Under the pieces are notes generated by a model that searched no databases, was not told where the DNA came from, and saw only the letters and a program-made list of their open reading frames with translations. From NCBI RefSeq assembly GCF_052324685.1, contig NC_135212.1, positions 20,202,548 through 20,266,547 of the forward strand: a stretch of 64,000 nucleotides of DNA, given 5' to 3'. The position numbers and the translations under genes are program-made. Origin of the DNA: Brachyhypopomus gauderio (taxonomy: Eukaryota > Chordata > Actinopteri > Gymnotiformes > Hypopomidae). Shown here one piece after another: positions 1 to 26,734 of the stretch (position 1 is the stretch's first letter; each line of letters begins with the position of its first letter).

Positions 1-107
1 AGACTCACTCACACTCCATCTCTCACCCCCCACCACACACACACACACACACACCCCAGATCTCCAGCCCTGAAAAGGTCATGCATAAACTCACACACTC
101 AACACTA

Positions 108-12600
<12,493 letters not shown>

Positions 12601-15600
12601 TCTATGGCAATTTACAATAACTTTAAATAACACGCATTTGCACAGGGTTAGCATGTTCCACTTTCCCGAAGTAAACCGCCCGAACTTTATTTAAAGGCAT
12701 TAAACACGTTAATAAGTAGCATTTAGTAAGGACAAACGATTAAAAAGTATTTTAAACAAAATATATGTCTGTTTTACAATGTGAACTAGCCACAGTAAAC
12801 ATACGTGTATTTGACAAATTAATTTATTCATGCTAAAGTTTTAGACAAACTCGCATCAAACAATAAACACACATGCACTATTTTTATAACAATAATTTTT
12901 CTTTCTCTGTCGCGCCGCGGAACACAGTTTCATTCGGTTCCCAGAATTGTCATGCAAATCATTTTCCTGTTGCATTGAGGAATCATTTAGTCAAAGCTCC
13001 GTGTCTTTCCCATACATCCAACCAGTGAGTGATTATCAAGTCTTATTAATCCTCTGCGGGAACTGTAATGGCATGAAGAATCCACTTGAAAAGTTGCCTT
13101 ACACTTTCCCCTTTTGTCCATTCGCTTTTCGGTCTCTTTATAAACTCTCTACTCTGACCCAGACACTAGACCAACTAAACCCGTACCAACCCAGCTTGAT
13201 TTGGTTGCAAACGTGTAGTTTGCGAACGGACCGTGTCCATATAAAGAGCAATGGCAATATATAACACGTTGCAAGTCATTGATTTGATTTGCTACTGTTA
13301 GAAATATATAAATTATAACAATAAACTAAGTAAGAAATAAAATAAAGTAAAACAAAGTCGAAATCAGTCATTTTTACTCAGATATTAAAATGTAGGGCAA
13401 ACAGTAAGAACAGAAGCCAATTAATTATCATCTATGTCACATTGCTGGTATTGAAACGTGCTTTTCTGGGGATGGTCGTTTCCAGAGTGTGATTCTTGGA
13501 TCAGTAATGAGCTGTAAAGTTCCCGGGGACCACGGCCATATCTAAGCTCTGCCCTGGAGGCTTTGCTGCCCAGGCCCGGGAGGACCACCCACTTGGTCCT
13601 TGTGTGGTAACTCCATCATTTGGTCAACATGTCACAGAGGTTTTTCTCTTAGTCTTATCTCCCGCTCACAATGGCTTCAATCACCTTTTGTTTCAGTGTT
13701 ACATTTTTATCGCATTGAAAAAGTATTAAGGCTTATTGCTGTGTAGGTTGAAATTGTATTACTTATTTGTTATTCGTATTATTTTTGTCGATCTTTTTTA
13801 GTTTCTTTAAAAAACATTTGATTTGCTATTGGGTTACAGAAAAAAACAAACACGTATTTCTTCTAAAATGTGTAAAATAATAAATTAAAAAAAACAATCG
13901 CATGATTTGTTCCCTTTGTCCTTGTTATACTGCCTAATATGTACTGACGTGAACCCAGTCAAAACCATTGGTCAAAACACTGGAATATTCTTCATTAGAT
14001 TAAAGAGAGAAGACACATAGGCTAAGAGCAGTAAACATAATTTAAAAAACATATGATTACTCAGATTCCCCAGTGCAAAAAGGAGCAATGAAGAATTTCA
14101 AAATGAAGAATTGATTAAGGACCATGAACATAGCTACATTACACAAGGGCTTCATACACTGGGAAATATAGAAGTTTATGTATGTATGTATTATTATTAC
14201 TATTATTATTATTAGCAGCAGTAGTAGTAGTATTTTAAATGTTTAAAACGGCATTTTGTAAAGATAAGGATTTCTGCATGCAGTTTGGAGTTTCTTTTAA
14301 TAATTAACAGTAATCTTTGTTTTTAACTCTTTTTCTTTAATGTTTTGTTTTTTCTTAATTAAAAACAATTAATTAATTAATTAATTGCCAAGGTTAACAA
14401 CAAACCCAGGAGTATCAGTGTCATCCAGGGCTTGAGTTCCATTAAAAATGAGCTTCACACTCCACTAACTTTATAATACTATTTTCTGGAAAGTTTTTTT
14501 CACATGTTTCCCACATTTTATATGCAACAGTTCACATAAAATGTATTTATGGCCATGGTGTTTGCCACATTAGTGTCATGTCACCTAACTATGTTTCTTG
14601 GTCAATACAGGAGGGCTGTCTGCTGAAAAGACCAGGTGTTACCCCAAGGCAGGCTGTGTCTAAGGTCATTCTACAGATCTAGAGAGCAAATCCCACCTGA
14701 GGGGCCTCATTTTACTCTGGATGCTGCTTTCTGGGATTGCCAATCATTAGCTTAATACCTATCAACTTACAGAAATGCCCCAATTTCCTTGTCTCCAGTG
14801 GATTCCTGTCCTGATGGACACTTGAATAATATGCAAAGTTCGGTGATGCCACAACGAAATGAGCATTTTCAGCACATACACACAATTGACTTGTCACGTT
14901 GATATATTTTTTTATTATAATAATATGTAAAGCTTAGGCTGTATTAGTCATATGATGAGATGGTGAGGATTTTTCTAATTTTGTTCAGAGGTTTTATTCC
15001 AAAACTGTTGGAACTCTAATTCAGAAAGACTGAAAGTCTTGTTGAAACATGTGTGTACTTAAATCCCTGGGCTTTTTACATCACAAGAGGAAATCTTGTA
15101 AAATCTCTTTCTGCCAAAACAGACAGGACAATCTGGGTTTGAGACAACCCCCAACATATAGCAGGACTGGGGCACAATAAGCTCAAACCTGTTTAGCAGG
15201 TGTGTTCATTAGACGACAGGGTAGTTTCATCACTTCTGAAAGAAGGCAAGTCAGTGCCAAACACTAATGCAGTGCCTGGGTTTCCTCCCTCCTGTTGCAA
15301 CAAGACAAGGCAAGCTGACCCGAGGCAAGAGTAAAGCTTGCACAGGAAAGACGTGACAAATTAACAGCATTACACATGCAGGCAAAACTTTAACTTTCCT
15401 TAACTTAAGGCAAGGTGAATTTGGCTTCTCCTTGTCTTTTTGTTTTTTTCTCTGTGCATGGCTAGTCATGTATGTACTGCCAGTTACTATCCAAGTCGTT
15501 TAATGAACCGAGTTACTCTGGGTTCTCCAAAAGCCATGGCCCATGGCTACAATGACTTATTGGAAAACAGACGCCAATTTTAAATACATACCTAAAAGTA

Positions 15601-17225
15601 TTCGTTCCATCAAAATGCAGCTTCTGACAGGGCTGAAAACGACTGTGTGTACCCTGTGAAAGTAAAGACTGAGTTTTGGTAACGTATTAGAATGTTCATA
15701 ACATATGCACAACTTTACAGAAGGATTTCTTAGGTGCACACATATTCACTTCCTGCTGTGCTTGTTTTTAAATCACAGATCGTATTCTATCGTTTCCAGA
15801 CACCATTTCAGACATTGTATATAGAAGCAGGCTACCATGGTGTGTGTGTGTGTGTGTGTGTGTGCACTGCGATTGATTCTTTATTAAGGCTGACTGAACC
15901 CACACAATTTATTAAGGCTGACTTTATTATTTTTTATCTTTATTATTTTTATTATTTATTATTTATTTATCTTTATTAAGGCTGACTGAACCCACACAAA
16001 CTGATATGATTACCAGACAATGTCTGGTAATCATATCAGTTCAGATGCTGTGAAGTCATGAGAAAAAATACTTTAATAATGTTCAGAGCCAAATGATTTT
16101 GTTGTTTGGTTACTGAGGTTAAAGATTAGGTTAGGGTCACGGATAACTATATTGTTTCACTGTGGTAATGTGGTTGATGGAAATCCCTATAAAGATAACA
16201 TGAGTGTGTGAGTGTAAATGACTGTCAAGTGAGTAATAATTCCAGCAGTACGTTGCACTTACTCCACTGGCTCTACAGGGTCAGGGTCCCTCCCTCTTTA
16301 GTTTACACAACCACAAGACTGTCATGTCACATACATGAAGACAGACAGTTATACACTCCCAGAAAACCTGTTGTGATTAGATCAGCATATCATCATGATG
16401 TGCAAAGAGCCTTATTTCCCAGAATGTCATGATGATATAATAAAAAAAATAGGAATTACTGCACTTTTTAGAAATATTTTTTCTATTATCACATTACACA
16501 GCATAAGCAAAAGTACATCAATTTACAACTTTGATCGTGTAACATTGTGCTCTATTTATATTATATATATATATACACGCAAACAAATACTTTTCTGAAA
16601 ATAAATCATCTCAAAGTACAAAAATAAGATCTGTACTAATTAGGGGGCAAACTACACATGAAATTATTTTCAGCCTATTAGACTCAAGCAAATGTAAATA
16701 TTGTTTATAATATTGCTATATGGCTAATGTTATTTTACTACTCTCTAGTTATAGATTTTATTCTAAAGTCTGAAAAGACTCTCTATCCAAAAGCTACGTT
16801 GACCAGCAATACTGCTTGTTTGATTTGGTGTAAGTCAAAACAATAAAGTGCTTGTGAGGGAGGTTCAGAAGGGCCAGCCCACCAGCGGCAGGCAGAGAGA
16901 GAAGTGCATTCTGGGAGCTGTAGTCAGTAGCGTCTGTGAGAGCCGGAGCGGCTGTCGGCTGAGCCCACGCGGTATCGGCGCAGGGTGACACCCAACGCCT
17001 CACCTGTCTGGGGGGACTGGTTCTGCCAGGAGCCACAGAGACAGTGTGAGAAGGTAGAGAGTGATGTCCTGGCAGGCCAGTGGCAAGGTGAACACGGCGA
17101 GGTTACTCACATATGCGGCGTCCAGGGCAAACACACCCTTGAGTGCAGTGTTACCTGTAGCCACATCCTGCACATCTGTTCATTACAAGGAAAGCCATCC
17201 ATCAATTCTACACTGTGCACACTAA
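12601..17225. other. Intergenic region, no gene seen
   Basis: AT-rich DNA between the yap1 5' end and the cep126 3' end. I see short ORFs only, none with a recognisable domain, plus simple repeats (for example an AATT run at 14367-14385, a GT tract at 15839-15864), a duplicated TTTATTAAGGCTGACTGAAC segment near 15882-15996 and the hairpin at 15999-16041. The ciliary gene cfap300, expected here by mammalian synteny as I recall it, was not recognised. Confidence 0.6.
15999..16041. repeat. Perfect 21-bp inverted repeat (hairpin)
   Basis: AACTGATATGATTACCAGAC plus one more A is followed, after one unpaired base, by its exact reverse complement. The result is a perfect 21-bp stem. It directly follows a copy of a GGCTGACTGAACCCACACAA segment that also occurs about 90 bp upstream. 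Confidence 0.9.
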
Positions 17226-17243
17226 TGGCCACACTACTCAACT

Positions 17244-17249
17244 TTTATT
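17244..17249 (-). terminator. cep126 poly(A) signal
   Basis: AATAAA on the minus strand, about 53 bases downstream of the cep126 stop codon at 17302-17304. It supports that stop as the genuine gene end. Confidence 0.65.
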
Positions 17250-17301
17250 GCTACTGTAATTAACCGGACCAAGTGGACAAAGGCTGTCCTGCCGGGCCCT
17301 G

Positions 17302-18864
17302 CTAATGCAGCGGCGAGAGATGGTGATGCGTACTCTGCAGGCGTTCGTTGAGCCGGTCCAGGGACTGCAGGAGTCTCTGCTCCTCCAGGGAGAGGGCGCT
17401 GAGGCCGAACGCCTTGCCCCACGGCTGCTGAACCGCGTTGGTCCTCTGGGGCTCAGCAGACGTGTCCAGGACTCCCTGTCCGCCGGTCTCCAGTACCACT
17501 GTCAGGGAGGAGGGGATGTGGGGAAACAAGGCGGTGAGGTAAACCCAATGATAATGCATGATGTAGCGTGTTGTGTATAAATATATAAATATGTTCTATT
17601 CATTACCTTTCTGAAAAGAACAGAAAAAAACAACAGAAACTCTGATCATTGTTTTAAATAAATGCTGTTAATACTGCCAATTATTAATATGCTGTCATCA
17701 GATACAATAGTATGGTTAGAAAGCTTTTCACACACCAGATTTCCAAACGCCAGAACTAAAGATTTATTGTAATCTATATCTGCACTGTGTGCTGTATATT
17801 GAATTAAATTCATAGTAATAAATGATACCTTCATCATGCAGTGTCTGGTCTGTTTTGTATCCACTTACGAGCTCTGTAGCCTGTAGGATCAAAAACATTA
17901 ATGAGAAATTAAAAGTAACAGTCACAAACATTACATGAAGTGCTTAATCCAAATGAACAACCTTGTGGTTAGGAGATTAAATACAATCCAAATGAACAAC
18001 CTTGTGGTTAGGAGATTAAATACAAACAGTCAAACTCTAAATTAATGGTAATACTATAATGGATTATAATCAGGTTGCTAGTCCCAAAGGACCCTTGAGT
18101 CACCCTTTCTTTCTATCTCAGCACACCAGAATTACCTCAATACTAAAAAAATAGCTTTAGACTTTCAACTAACACACCCTGAACACAACCTGCACATCCA
18201 GAATAGATCAAACATGCGGACTGGATTGGGATTCACTGCTCTTGTTAATGAGGCTTTCTTGATGGGGGATACACGTGTACCTGGAAGATCTGAGCGCTCC
18301 CTGCTGGCCTGTTAGTGTAGGATATATATATGCACAAATGTGTGAGTACCTGGTGAAAACACTGGGATTTGGGCCCTGGTGTTGCAGCATAGATCCTGCC
18401 ATGATCAACATGGGTTCTGCTCTTTATCATATTATTCTCTACAGTTGGTCTCTTCACTGGACTCCTCGCTGCTTGGCAGGATGCAAAAATGGAAACAACG
18501 CAGTATTTAGGCATTTATCAGACCATGAAAAGACCCTTTCACCAAGAAAACGCAAGGCCAGCCTACCGTGTAGAACAGGTAGTACATACAATTTGCCATG
18601 TAAGTCCAAAATGATCATTTCACAATGAATGTCATAAACAGATGTTTTGGGTGTCTCTGAGTGGTTTGAACCTTTGGCTCCTTACTGTTTGAAGGGTTGA
18701 GAAAAACGCCCCCGATTCTTGTGACTGCTTTGACGCCGTTGATAGCAACATGGGACAAACTGGCATGGGCTTGAGGAGAAGCAGACAATGAGCTGTTAGT
18801 CAGGAAGCTTCGAGTCTCACCTAAGATGATTTAAAGAGAAGGATACAGAAGGAGAGAGATAAGA

Positions 18865-18926
<62 letters not shown>

Positions 18927-21900
18927 AGGGGGACAGACAAGGAGAGGAAGCCAAAGTGATTTTAGGGAAAGGCCTAAAAAAAAACTTGCAACATTCACAT
19001 TTGCTATATCTGCTATATGCTCTAACATAATTCAACAGTTCTTAAAGCCTAATATACCAATATAAAGATACCCAACATGAATAATGCTTCCACTATCATA
19101 TGGATCCATTTCAGCAGAGCAGTAATCCCGTAAGTGGCGCAATGCTGTACAAGAGGCCAAAGCAAACAGACCCTACTGATTCAACCAAAAGGAACCTTTT
19201 CCAAAGACTACAAAATTACCCACAAAGAATCTCGAGTAAAGCTGCTGAACCTGCTGATGCACAAAGAGAGTCCAGTTCTGTCAAGGGACTCGTGTCTGAC
19301 TATATGACAAGGTGCAATGAGAGCTGCATGTCTTATATTATGTTCCTGGCATGTGTAATATCTGAAGTGGAAAAAAGATTTTGCTCCAACAAGAGGTGAA
19401 CATGTGCAATACTATTGTCTGGGTGTGTTATAATGGCAGTCGATTTTGTTGGACCGAAACTTTCAAGTATGTAAAGGTGCATGCTTTCATTTTTAGCCAA
19501 GTTCTTTTCAGGGTTCCTGAAGAATCGTTACAGAAACTGTCACGTAGTAAGTGGACGAGCTGGAATAGTAACACACCACAATCTGTGACATTTGACAATG
19601 GTAGTTGTAAGACTGACCTAAATAAACATGCCTGTGTGTTGTGAGGCAGGTTGGGGCTGTATTACCGTCTTTGCTGGCTAAGGCGCTACGAACTCCATGC
19701 CATAGCAGTGAGATCTCCTCATCTGTTGGCGTGCGATCCAAGCAGATGCTGTTCTCCCTATGCGGGGGCCCACTCTTGGCTCCGCCTCCCTTGGCATTTG
19801 CCTGGAAGAGGGTGTATACACCTTTGGCCACTGTCTCATACGTGTAGGCGTAGGAGGACGGCATTGTGGAAAACTGAGTGCCTCCCTCTGTGTGGAAGAT
19901 TTGTCGTGGAGGTAGAGGCTGACTGTCTGGACTGTCCTTGCGAGCAACCTCCTCTGATGCCAGCCCTGATTTGCCGGCGGGGGGGTCTTCGCTATAGCCC
20001 ATCCTGGCAATGTTTATGGGGGCCTTGTTTGAACTGTCTTCTGCCAGCTCAGATCGAGGAGGAGGTCGAGGTACCATGGTCAGCCCTTGGGCTCCAATCA
20101 CATGACGTGCCTCGCTAGTCGACTGCGGCCTGATGACGGCGCCCCTCCTGGCCCGATAAATGTGGCTTGAGCGCACCCTCCGGGGAACTCGCGGCGGTGC
20201 TGCACGAGGGGCTGCTCTCTGGGGCCTGGACTCGGCCTGCTCCTGCCGCCCTCCCTCCTGAGATCCACCGTCTGACCAGGCCTGCCTGGTGCTGACTGGT
20301 CCATGTGAGGTCATACTGGTCTTTGGTGTGTGTGTGGGTACGTTTGCATAGGCGGACCAGTATAGTCCCTGTAGATGATCTCCTAAAGGCTGTTGAGGTG
20401 GAGGAAGTTGATTCTTGGTTGCTGGTGGCTTGTTTGAGTTTTTCTTCACTCTCTCTTCATCCTCTTCCTCATTGCTATTCACCTCATCGAACCAACGCAG
20501 TTTCTTCTTTGGTCCCTTGTTGCTGCCTGGATCTCGGACTTTTGCCCTGGCAAGCTCCATGCTGTCCCTGATAGACATGGCCACTTGTCTGGTGAAAACA
20601 AAATGGCCCGGCCTATAAGAAAACTTGACATTTCTTGCAACATACTTGGACTGTTTCTTAAGTATTCCTTTGAGGAAGCGCACGTCACCACTTCGGGGGG
20701 CTTGACGGGTGGCCACAGGCTCCGTTGGCATCTTCTCTGGCTCCTCTGTGGTACTGGAAGACTCGGGAATAGAGGCCTCGGTTACTTGACCATCACTGGA
20801 TTCATCTCCTGGGACCAAAGAATCTCCTCTCTTCCACACTTTCACATTGCTCTGAAGTCTGGCTTCTCTCATGGGAATTATGGCTTCTCCATCTGGTTCA
20901 CTCTTATGCGACTGGGAAGATCCATCAATTGCTACCTTCTGTAATGCTGGGTTCCTTTGAGCATTCTGGTCAGCAGCAATACTAGAAGAGACCCTGAATA
21001 AATCCTCCCTATTTCTGCATTTGCAGGCAGCGTCCGTCTCTGGTGGAGGTTTCACATGTTTTCCTTCCAGGGCTTTCATCAGAAGGGAAGGGTCTGACTC
21101 TTGAATCAGCCTGGAGAATTCCAGAGGTGTAGTGTCTGGTGTGGTCTGTGTTTTGCAGTGGGTGACCACAGCACCTTTGTCTCTTACAATATTCCCTTGA
21201 GCAGCCCGGCCATAACAAGAAGTCATATGTCCTGTGTTAGCAGCCAAGTTCTGGTAACAGCTGGGAGTAGCCTGCATGTTGTGGCCCTGGGACTGCTCCA
21301 CCAGGCCACAATGCTCCACTGCATGCGTGAGATCCTGGATGCTCTGCTCCTCATCTGACGACTCATTTTTAAGCACAGATGATGGGGGACTAGAACTGGG
21401 GTTGCTCTGCTGACTTAACACCTTCTCCAGGAAGCTCCTTGGTGGAGGCGATGAGGGTCTCTTGGCTTCATGGACCTCTTGCACACCCAGAGAGGAACTA
21501 GAGCAGAAGGTGGGGTTGTCATTATGGACCTGCTGGACTACCTCTGGGACAGGCTCCAGGCTATCCAGGCTAGAAAGGCTTTCTGTACAGCTAAAGACAG
21601 CATCATGATGCTCCTGAAATCAGTGAAACAGGAGAGACAAATACTTTGAGACCAATAAAATATAACAAGAGCCAATGGTGTAGAGATGGGAAAACAACAG
21701 GTAGGTGGATCTTAGTTTATGAGGCTTTCCAGGAATCCCACTGGTTGATTTTAAAGGGAATAATATTTACAAATGTTCAGCAATAAATTCCATAAAAATT
21801 ACTAGGCTTAAGCATAGAAGATACACAATTTCTTAGAAGTCTTGCCTCCTCCTTTCTAGGTAGGATTGTAGCAGCTATGTCCTGATCTGTTTAGAATTAC

Positions 21901-24030
21901 AGGATTATGCACTGGCTTCGACTCAACATAGGTAGCATTCGAGTTTGAGAGAGAGGGAGACTATGTGTGTGAGAATTTTTTTGTGTTCATGTGTGAGTGT
22001 TTGTGTGGGTGTGTAGGTGTGAGTGTGAACGAGAGGGTGTGTGTGTGGGGGGGGAGTGTGAACGAGAGGGTGTGGGAGTGTGTGTGACCTAGTAAGTCAA
22101 CTCATTTCAGAATGTTCTTAATACAAACCAAAACAAACTCACTCGTGTACTTTAAACACAAGCCCACACACCCTGAATACACACCCATAGACTTCCCATC
22201 AAACACCCACACAATAATTCATGAGTGGGAGTGCTATACTGAGAGATACTGGCACTGGTGTGCTGCGGTGGCACAAGGCCGAAGGCCATTAGACCACAGG
22301 TTCATTACTGATATTTATTATCAGATTATGCATTAGTGTCAAACTTGTTTCTTTGTGTCAGTGCCTTTTACCATGGCTGTTATATATGGCCATTTATGGG
22401 TTACAGGTGCATAAGGTGAAACAATACTTCAAGAGATTTAATGGGAGAGGTGCATCTTACTAAAATGTGGTCAGTGTGCCTGTATTATGAACTCAGAATA
22501 CATCTCAGCTAATCACAAATGGAAAGTCAGACAAAATGTGAAAAATATTTCAGTAAGTTCATATTTCATCTTCATTAATATCCTTTTTAAATGATATATT
22601 TTTAGAAAGAAAATCAGACATGTACACTATAGTTGTCCTAAGCTGCATAACAGTAGTTACAATCGTACCTGTGGACGGGCCTGTTCAAGGTCCTTCACTG
22701 GAGGCTCGACTTTCTGCGGCTGGTTGAGGAAGTGCAGCTGGCTGCTCTTAAAGTCAACTAGGTTTCTCTCCTGCACGAGCTTGGCATAGGCCTCAGCCGC
22801 AGAAAGCGCTCGCGTGTTGCGAGAGCCGTTAGAGCCTCCTGGTGGCTTAAGTGAGGGACTGCCACCCCTGCGCAAAATAAAAGTAAAAAAAAAAAAAAAG
22901 ACAGTAAATGTATTGAACAGTAAGAGAGCCAGTAGAGAATGAATCTTGGATTTGGTACATTCACTGTCAGGCAAACGAAAGGCATTTGTTTACAAAACAT
23001 ATAAATAGCAGTACAACAAGCAGTTTGATTTGTTTGAAAGACAAAACTTGCATGAACTAAACAGAATATGATATGGATTGAAGTAAACACACATCATTGC
23101 CTGGAATGGTAAAGTCACCTACCTGCTTAGGTTGGGGGCACTGGACAAGAATGAAGACTGATAAGCATATGAGCTCAGGGCCCCATGAATATGACTGAGT
23201 GCTTCATCTAAGTTGGTTGCTCCTTTACCAGAGGCTACGGCACAAACAATTTCATTCATATAAAACACCCATGAATTATAGCTAACTGTAATATTTATAT
23301 GTATGATAAGTATATGAATTATATTATGAATACACAATGAGTGAATTACTGCACAGTTACAACAATCCAAGCTATAAAAGTCACCAAAGAGTAGGGTTAA
23401 TTCTGACAGAGGGGTGTGGGTGTGCTGGCGTGGGCCAGAGTGGGCCAGGGGGGTCGGTCTTGAGGGTTTGATTGGCTGACCTGGCCTCCTCTTCTGTGAA
23501 GGAGGGAGATGTGCCCTCTGAAAGCGCTCTGTGGCCTCCTGTAACCTCTGCTTGCGCTGCTGAAGAATATTCTCCCGCAGTATCTCCTCCTGAACATCCC
23601 ACTGCCTTCTCTTCTCCTCCTGAGCTCTGAGAGGGAGAGAGGGAGGAAAGAAAGAGTGTGATGGAGTGAGAGAAAGATATGAGGAGAGATTACCAGATAA
23701 AAGGAAAATGAAAGTAAAAACATCTAAATATGAAATGAGGGGGAAGGGCAAATGAAAGCTTGTTTCCACGGCCCATATCATGTCATTGTGTGAGCTGTCA
23801 TTGTGTCAGTGAAGCTGAAGGAAACTGAAGCACTCTCCAAGCTGCCATTTCAACAGAATTAATTTGGTAATGGAACACCAATTAACACATTCCACAGCTG
23901 TATGAGACACAAAGCAAGTCAACTGAACTTGGGTGTTTGTGTAAATACAAAAGTGTCATGAAATCAAAAGTAATAGGAACAATCATATAGCTTTTACTGT
24001 AATGGTAATTCAAAATACCAGAGTACAGTG

Positions 24031-24108
<78 letters not shown>

Positions 24109-25267
24109 TAAACACAAACACACAAATTTAGCACACCTGCACCCTCCTCCTTAAGGAACTGCTGTCCTTAAGGAGTCTTACATAGCAAGTCTTACAAACC
24201 TAACAGGATATTTATGGCTCAGTGTGGTCACTGATGTCTGTTATTATTGGTCACTTTAGTCTTAGTCCTTAGCTGATTAAGGGATCTATTTCAAATCCTA
24301 AATGACAACTAGTGTGTTGAGTAACAGTATCTGTGGCCGGAGTGCTAGGCTCTCTTTCATTGGTTTTTGGTGTAGTCACTGGATCAGAAACCTAAGCTGC
24401 TAGAGCAGGATAAGCTGTAGGTCACTCCCAACACTGTTTGTACCCTGCTGCTCGTCACAGGCTAACTTTGCATTTACTATCATTACTGTATTTCTTTATG
24501 CACGTATGTGTACATTTATTTTGTTTTTACAATTCTGACTCAACCATAACATTGTTGATCTCTGATATATTTGTTCAGATATTTTAAATTTGAACACTTA
24601 TGGTCTAGATTATAATATAATACTCTGATATGAGTATTTACATCTCTAATTCTGCTGAAGCACAGTAAACCATGTAAGTGATGTATGATCTCACTTTCTG
24701 CGTTGATTTGTTTCCAAGGACAATTTGCGGGCACGAGCCCGACAGGACTTCTGTTCCTGCAACAGTAATCGCCTGTCATCTTCAACCTCTGCGTCCTGAC
24801 CAGATTTAATGCTTCTGATGTGATGCCAGATTAAGGAAGTGAACATTTGAGAATTTCAAAAGAGCAATTTAAAATTAGGCCATAGCTTAAATAATTTCCA
24901 GGTAACCTAATTAAAGAGACTGAGAATAAATAAACAATATAGGGCTTTTCAAGCCCTATAATGAAAAGAACCATCACAAAACATTTAGGCTAATTGTTGT
25001 TACATACAAGCTAGGATTCATCCCTCATGTTGATCAAACATAGTGGACCTACTGCCACATCACATGTCAGACGTAATCTACCTTACATGACCTTATTATT
25101 AAAAGTAGCTACCAGGCTAATTTAGGTAGCTAGCTTTTCGATCCTTATTTTTATGTAGCCCTTTACACACAGGAGTTAGAAGCTCCCTTATATTTAGGGT
25201 GACACGGGCAGTGCCGCACACATCATGAAGGATACGAGTAGAAGAGATGATCCTTCAGGACCTCCAT
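17302..25267 (-). CDS. cep126: Centrosomal protein 126 (Cep126)
   Basis: Centrosome and cilium-base protein (KIAA1377 family) that organises microtubules for ciliogenesis. Ten coding exons on the minus strand stay in phase: 25236-25267, 24695-24814, 23385-23626, 23123-23234, 22669-22867, 19666-21613, 18686-18820, 18350-18468, 17829-17880 and 17302-17498, summing to 1051 aa plus stop; human CEP126 is about 1.1 kaa. The N-terminal half matches the family coiled-coil region (DDRRLLLQEQ, then ENILQQRKQ and ERFQRAHLPPSQ). The giant exon carries the conserved LKGILKKQSKY and KKLRWFDEV blocks, and the last exon carries KAFGLSALSLEEQRLLQSL. The start Met (MEVLKDHLFYS) was chosen because that frame is closed a short way upstream. 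Exon 1 and the exact C-terminal end are the least certain parts. An untranslated exon may end near 25720, where ATGGACAAAG is followed by a good donor. Confidence 0.88.
17946..18024. repeat. 39-bp tandem duplication in a cep126 intron
   Basis: Two adjacent copies of a 39-bp unit starting AATCCAAATGAACAACCTTG, identical by eye. They lie between the cep126 exons at 17829-17880 and 18350-18468. Confidence 0.9.
18871..18922. repeat. (GATA)n/(GA)n microsatellite
   Basis: A short GATA run followed by pure GA repeat, about 50 bp upstream (minus-strand sense) of the cep126 exon 18686-18820. It reads as a CT-rich tract on the transcribed strand near the acceptor. Confidence 0.9.
24031..24104. repeat. 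(CA)n microsatellite
   Basis: CA repeat with one AAA interruption in a cep126 intron. Confidence 0.95.
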
Positions 25268-26021
25268 CCCCAAACTGAAGGAGTCGCTGAGCTTCCTTAG
25301 CTTTCGTCTCTCAACATCCCAGTCCTCGTCCAAAAAAGAAAAGTCGCGTCATGGTGATGTTCGAGGATCCTACCCGGACCGAATAACTAAAATAATAATA
25401 ATAATAATTTCGTTTTCCTGATGTTAAAGTGACACGGCTGACACTGAGGTGGATCATCTGGCCTGGACTAGCAGCAGCAGCTCGCGAGGTGTTGCCATGG
25501 TAGCGGTGTGGCTAACCAGCCGTCCGGCAAACAGGTCGCGAGGACAAGCTAGCTAGGTACCAGCGAGCTAATACATTATTAAATACTTCCTACAGTCACC
25601 GGTTGCTTTCCCCCCTTATTTTACAGAGCACAAACGTACATTTCAGAACTCTGCCAACACTAGCTCTGTTTATTAACAACTGTTAATTACTTAGCAGAAA
25701 GCTTGGCATAAACGCATACCTTCAACACTTTGTCCATGTTGGCAACCACAGACGCGCTTCCTTGACAACGGAAATAAAGAACAATGTCGCATGGGGGCGC
25801 TGCAACACCAAAGACGAATTAAGTCGTGCACAGACGTTTAGCTTCAAGGGAAGTCTCTAAAACTGAAAGTAGTTGAACTTTGGTGTATGCTAAGGAAATA
25901 AACTACATACGTATACTGTATTACACAATAAATTAAACGTGCATTTTAAATTGTTTAGCATATGTGTTTAAATGTATGGTTGAGATGTACGATACTGGTC
26001 AGTGGGTGATAAACGTGGCTA

Positions 26022-26278
26022 CAGGGTTGCCAACTTTTCAAGATCACTTTGAGTGAGATTTGAACCGGGGGGGGGGGGGGGCGGCGAACATAATGGCCAC
26101 AAATCGCCGGTGGTTGTCGCCAGAGCGAACTAGTAACTCATTGAATCATAGATGTAGATCAGAGGTAAATAAACTAGATTTTTTTTCGGCGTGAGAAATC
26201 GGATGTGTGGTGTGTGAGCGTGTGAAGACAGTCAAATGCGTGTGTCTCACGCTCAATGCGTGAGAGTTGGCAACCCTG
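26022..26278. mobile_element. Small MITE with CAGGGTTGCCAAC ends
   Basis: A 257-bp segment bounded by inverted termini CAGGGTTGCCAAC and GTTGGCAACCCTG, with a poly-G run inside. No clear target duplication was found. A related end (GGCAACCCTGG) recurs at about 26693-26706 after a poly-C and CCACCC stretch, so a second partial copy probably fills 26560-26706. Confidence 0.6.
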
Positions 26279-26734
26279 TGAAATTGTAATGGTATTTCGT
26301 TTCACAACAAATAGCTGTCTGACTGAACAGTTCGCTTACGCTTACAAATAAATTCACAAATAATACCGCGCAGCTACACAAACGTAATGTCAGGAGATAC
26401 TGTAGCGACTACTACTACTCAGGGCGAGCACTTTAAGTGACACTGGGGAGACGGCGCCTGCGCGCGCCAGGGATACAGGAGGCTACTTGGCTACTTTTGA
26501 GTTGGGCTACCGCGGGAGTTACAAGTCAACGCTAAGAATCGATCGCAATAAAATACTTAATTTGTCTCCATTTTACACTCGCCACCCCCCCCCCCCCTCA
26601 ACAATTTCATCTCGCCACCCATAACCCCACCCACCCACCCCCAAGATCAAATCTCACTCCATGTGATCTTGAAAAATGATCTTTTGGAAGGACCTGGCAA
26701 CCCTGGGAAGTTTCCCTCCTCCGGATTTTTGGAT

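Noticed and set aside
19641-20944. Several plus-strand ORFs opposite the big cep126 exon
   Set aside because: They are shadows of the conserved minus-strand coding exon and show no domain of their own.
25720-25737. MDKVLK as the Cep126 start exon
   Set aside because: Joining it to the plausible next acceptor quickly meets a stop; it is better explained as a 5' untranslated exon or chance.
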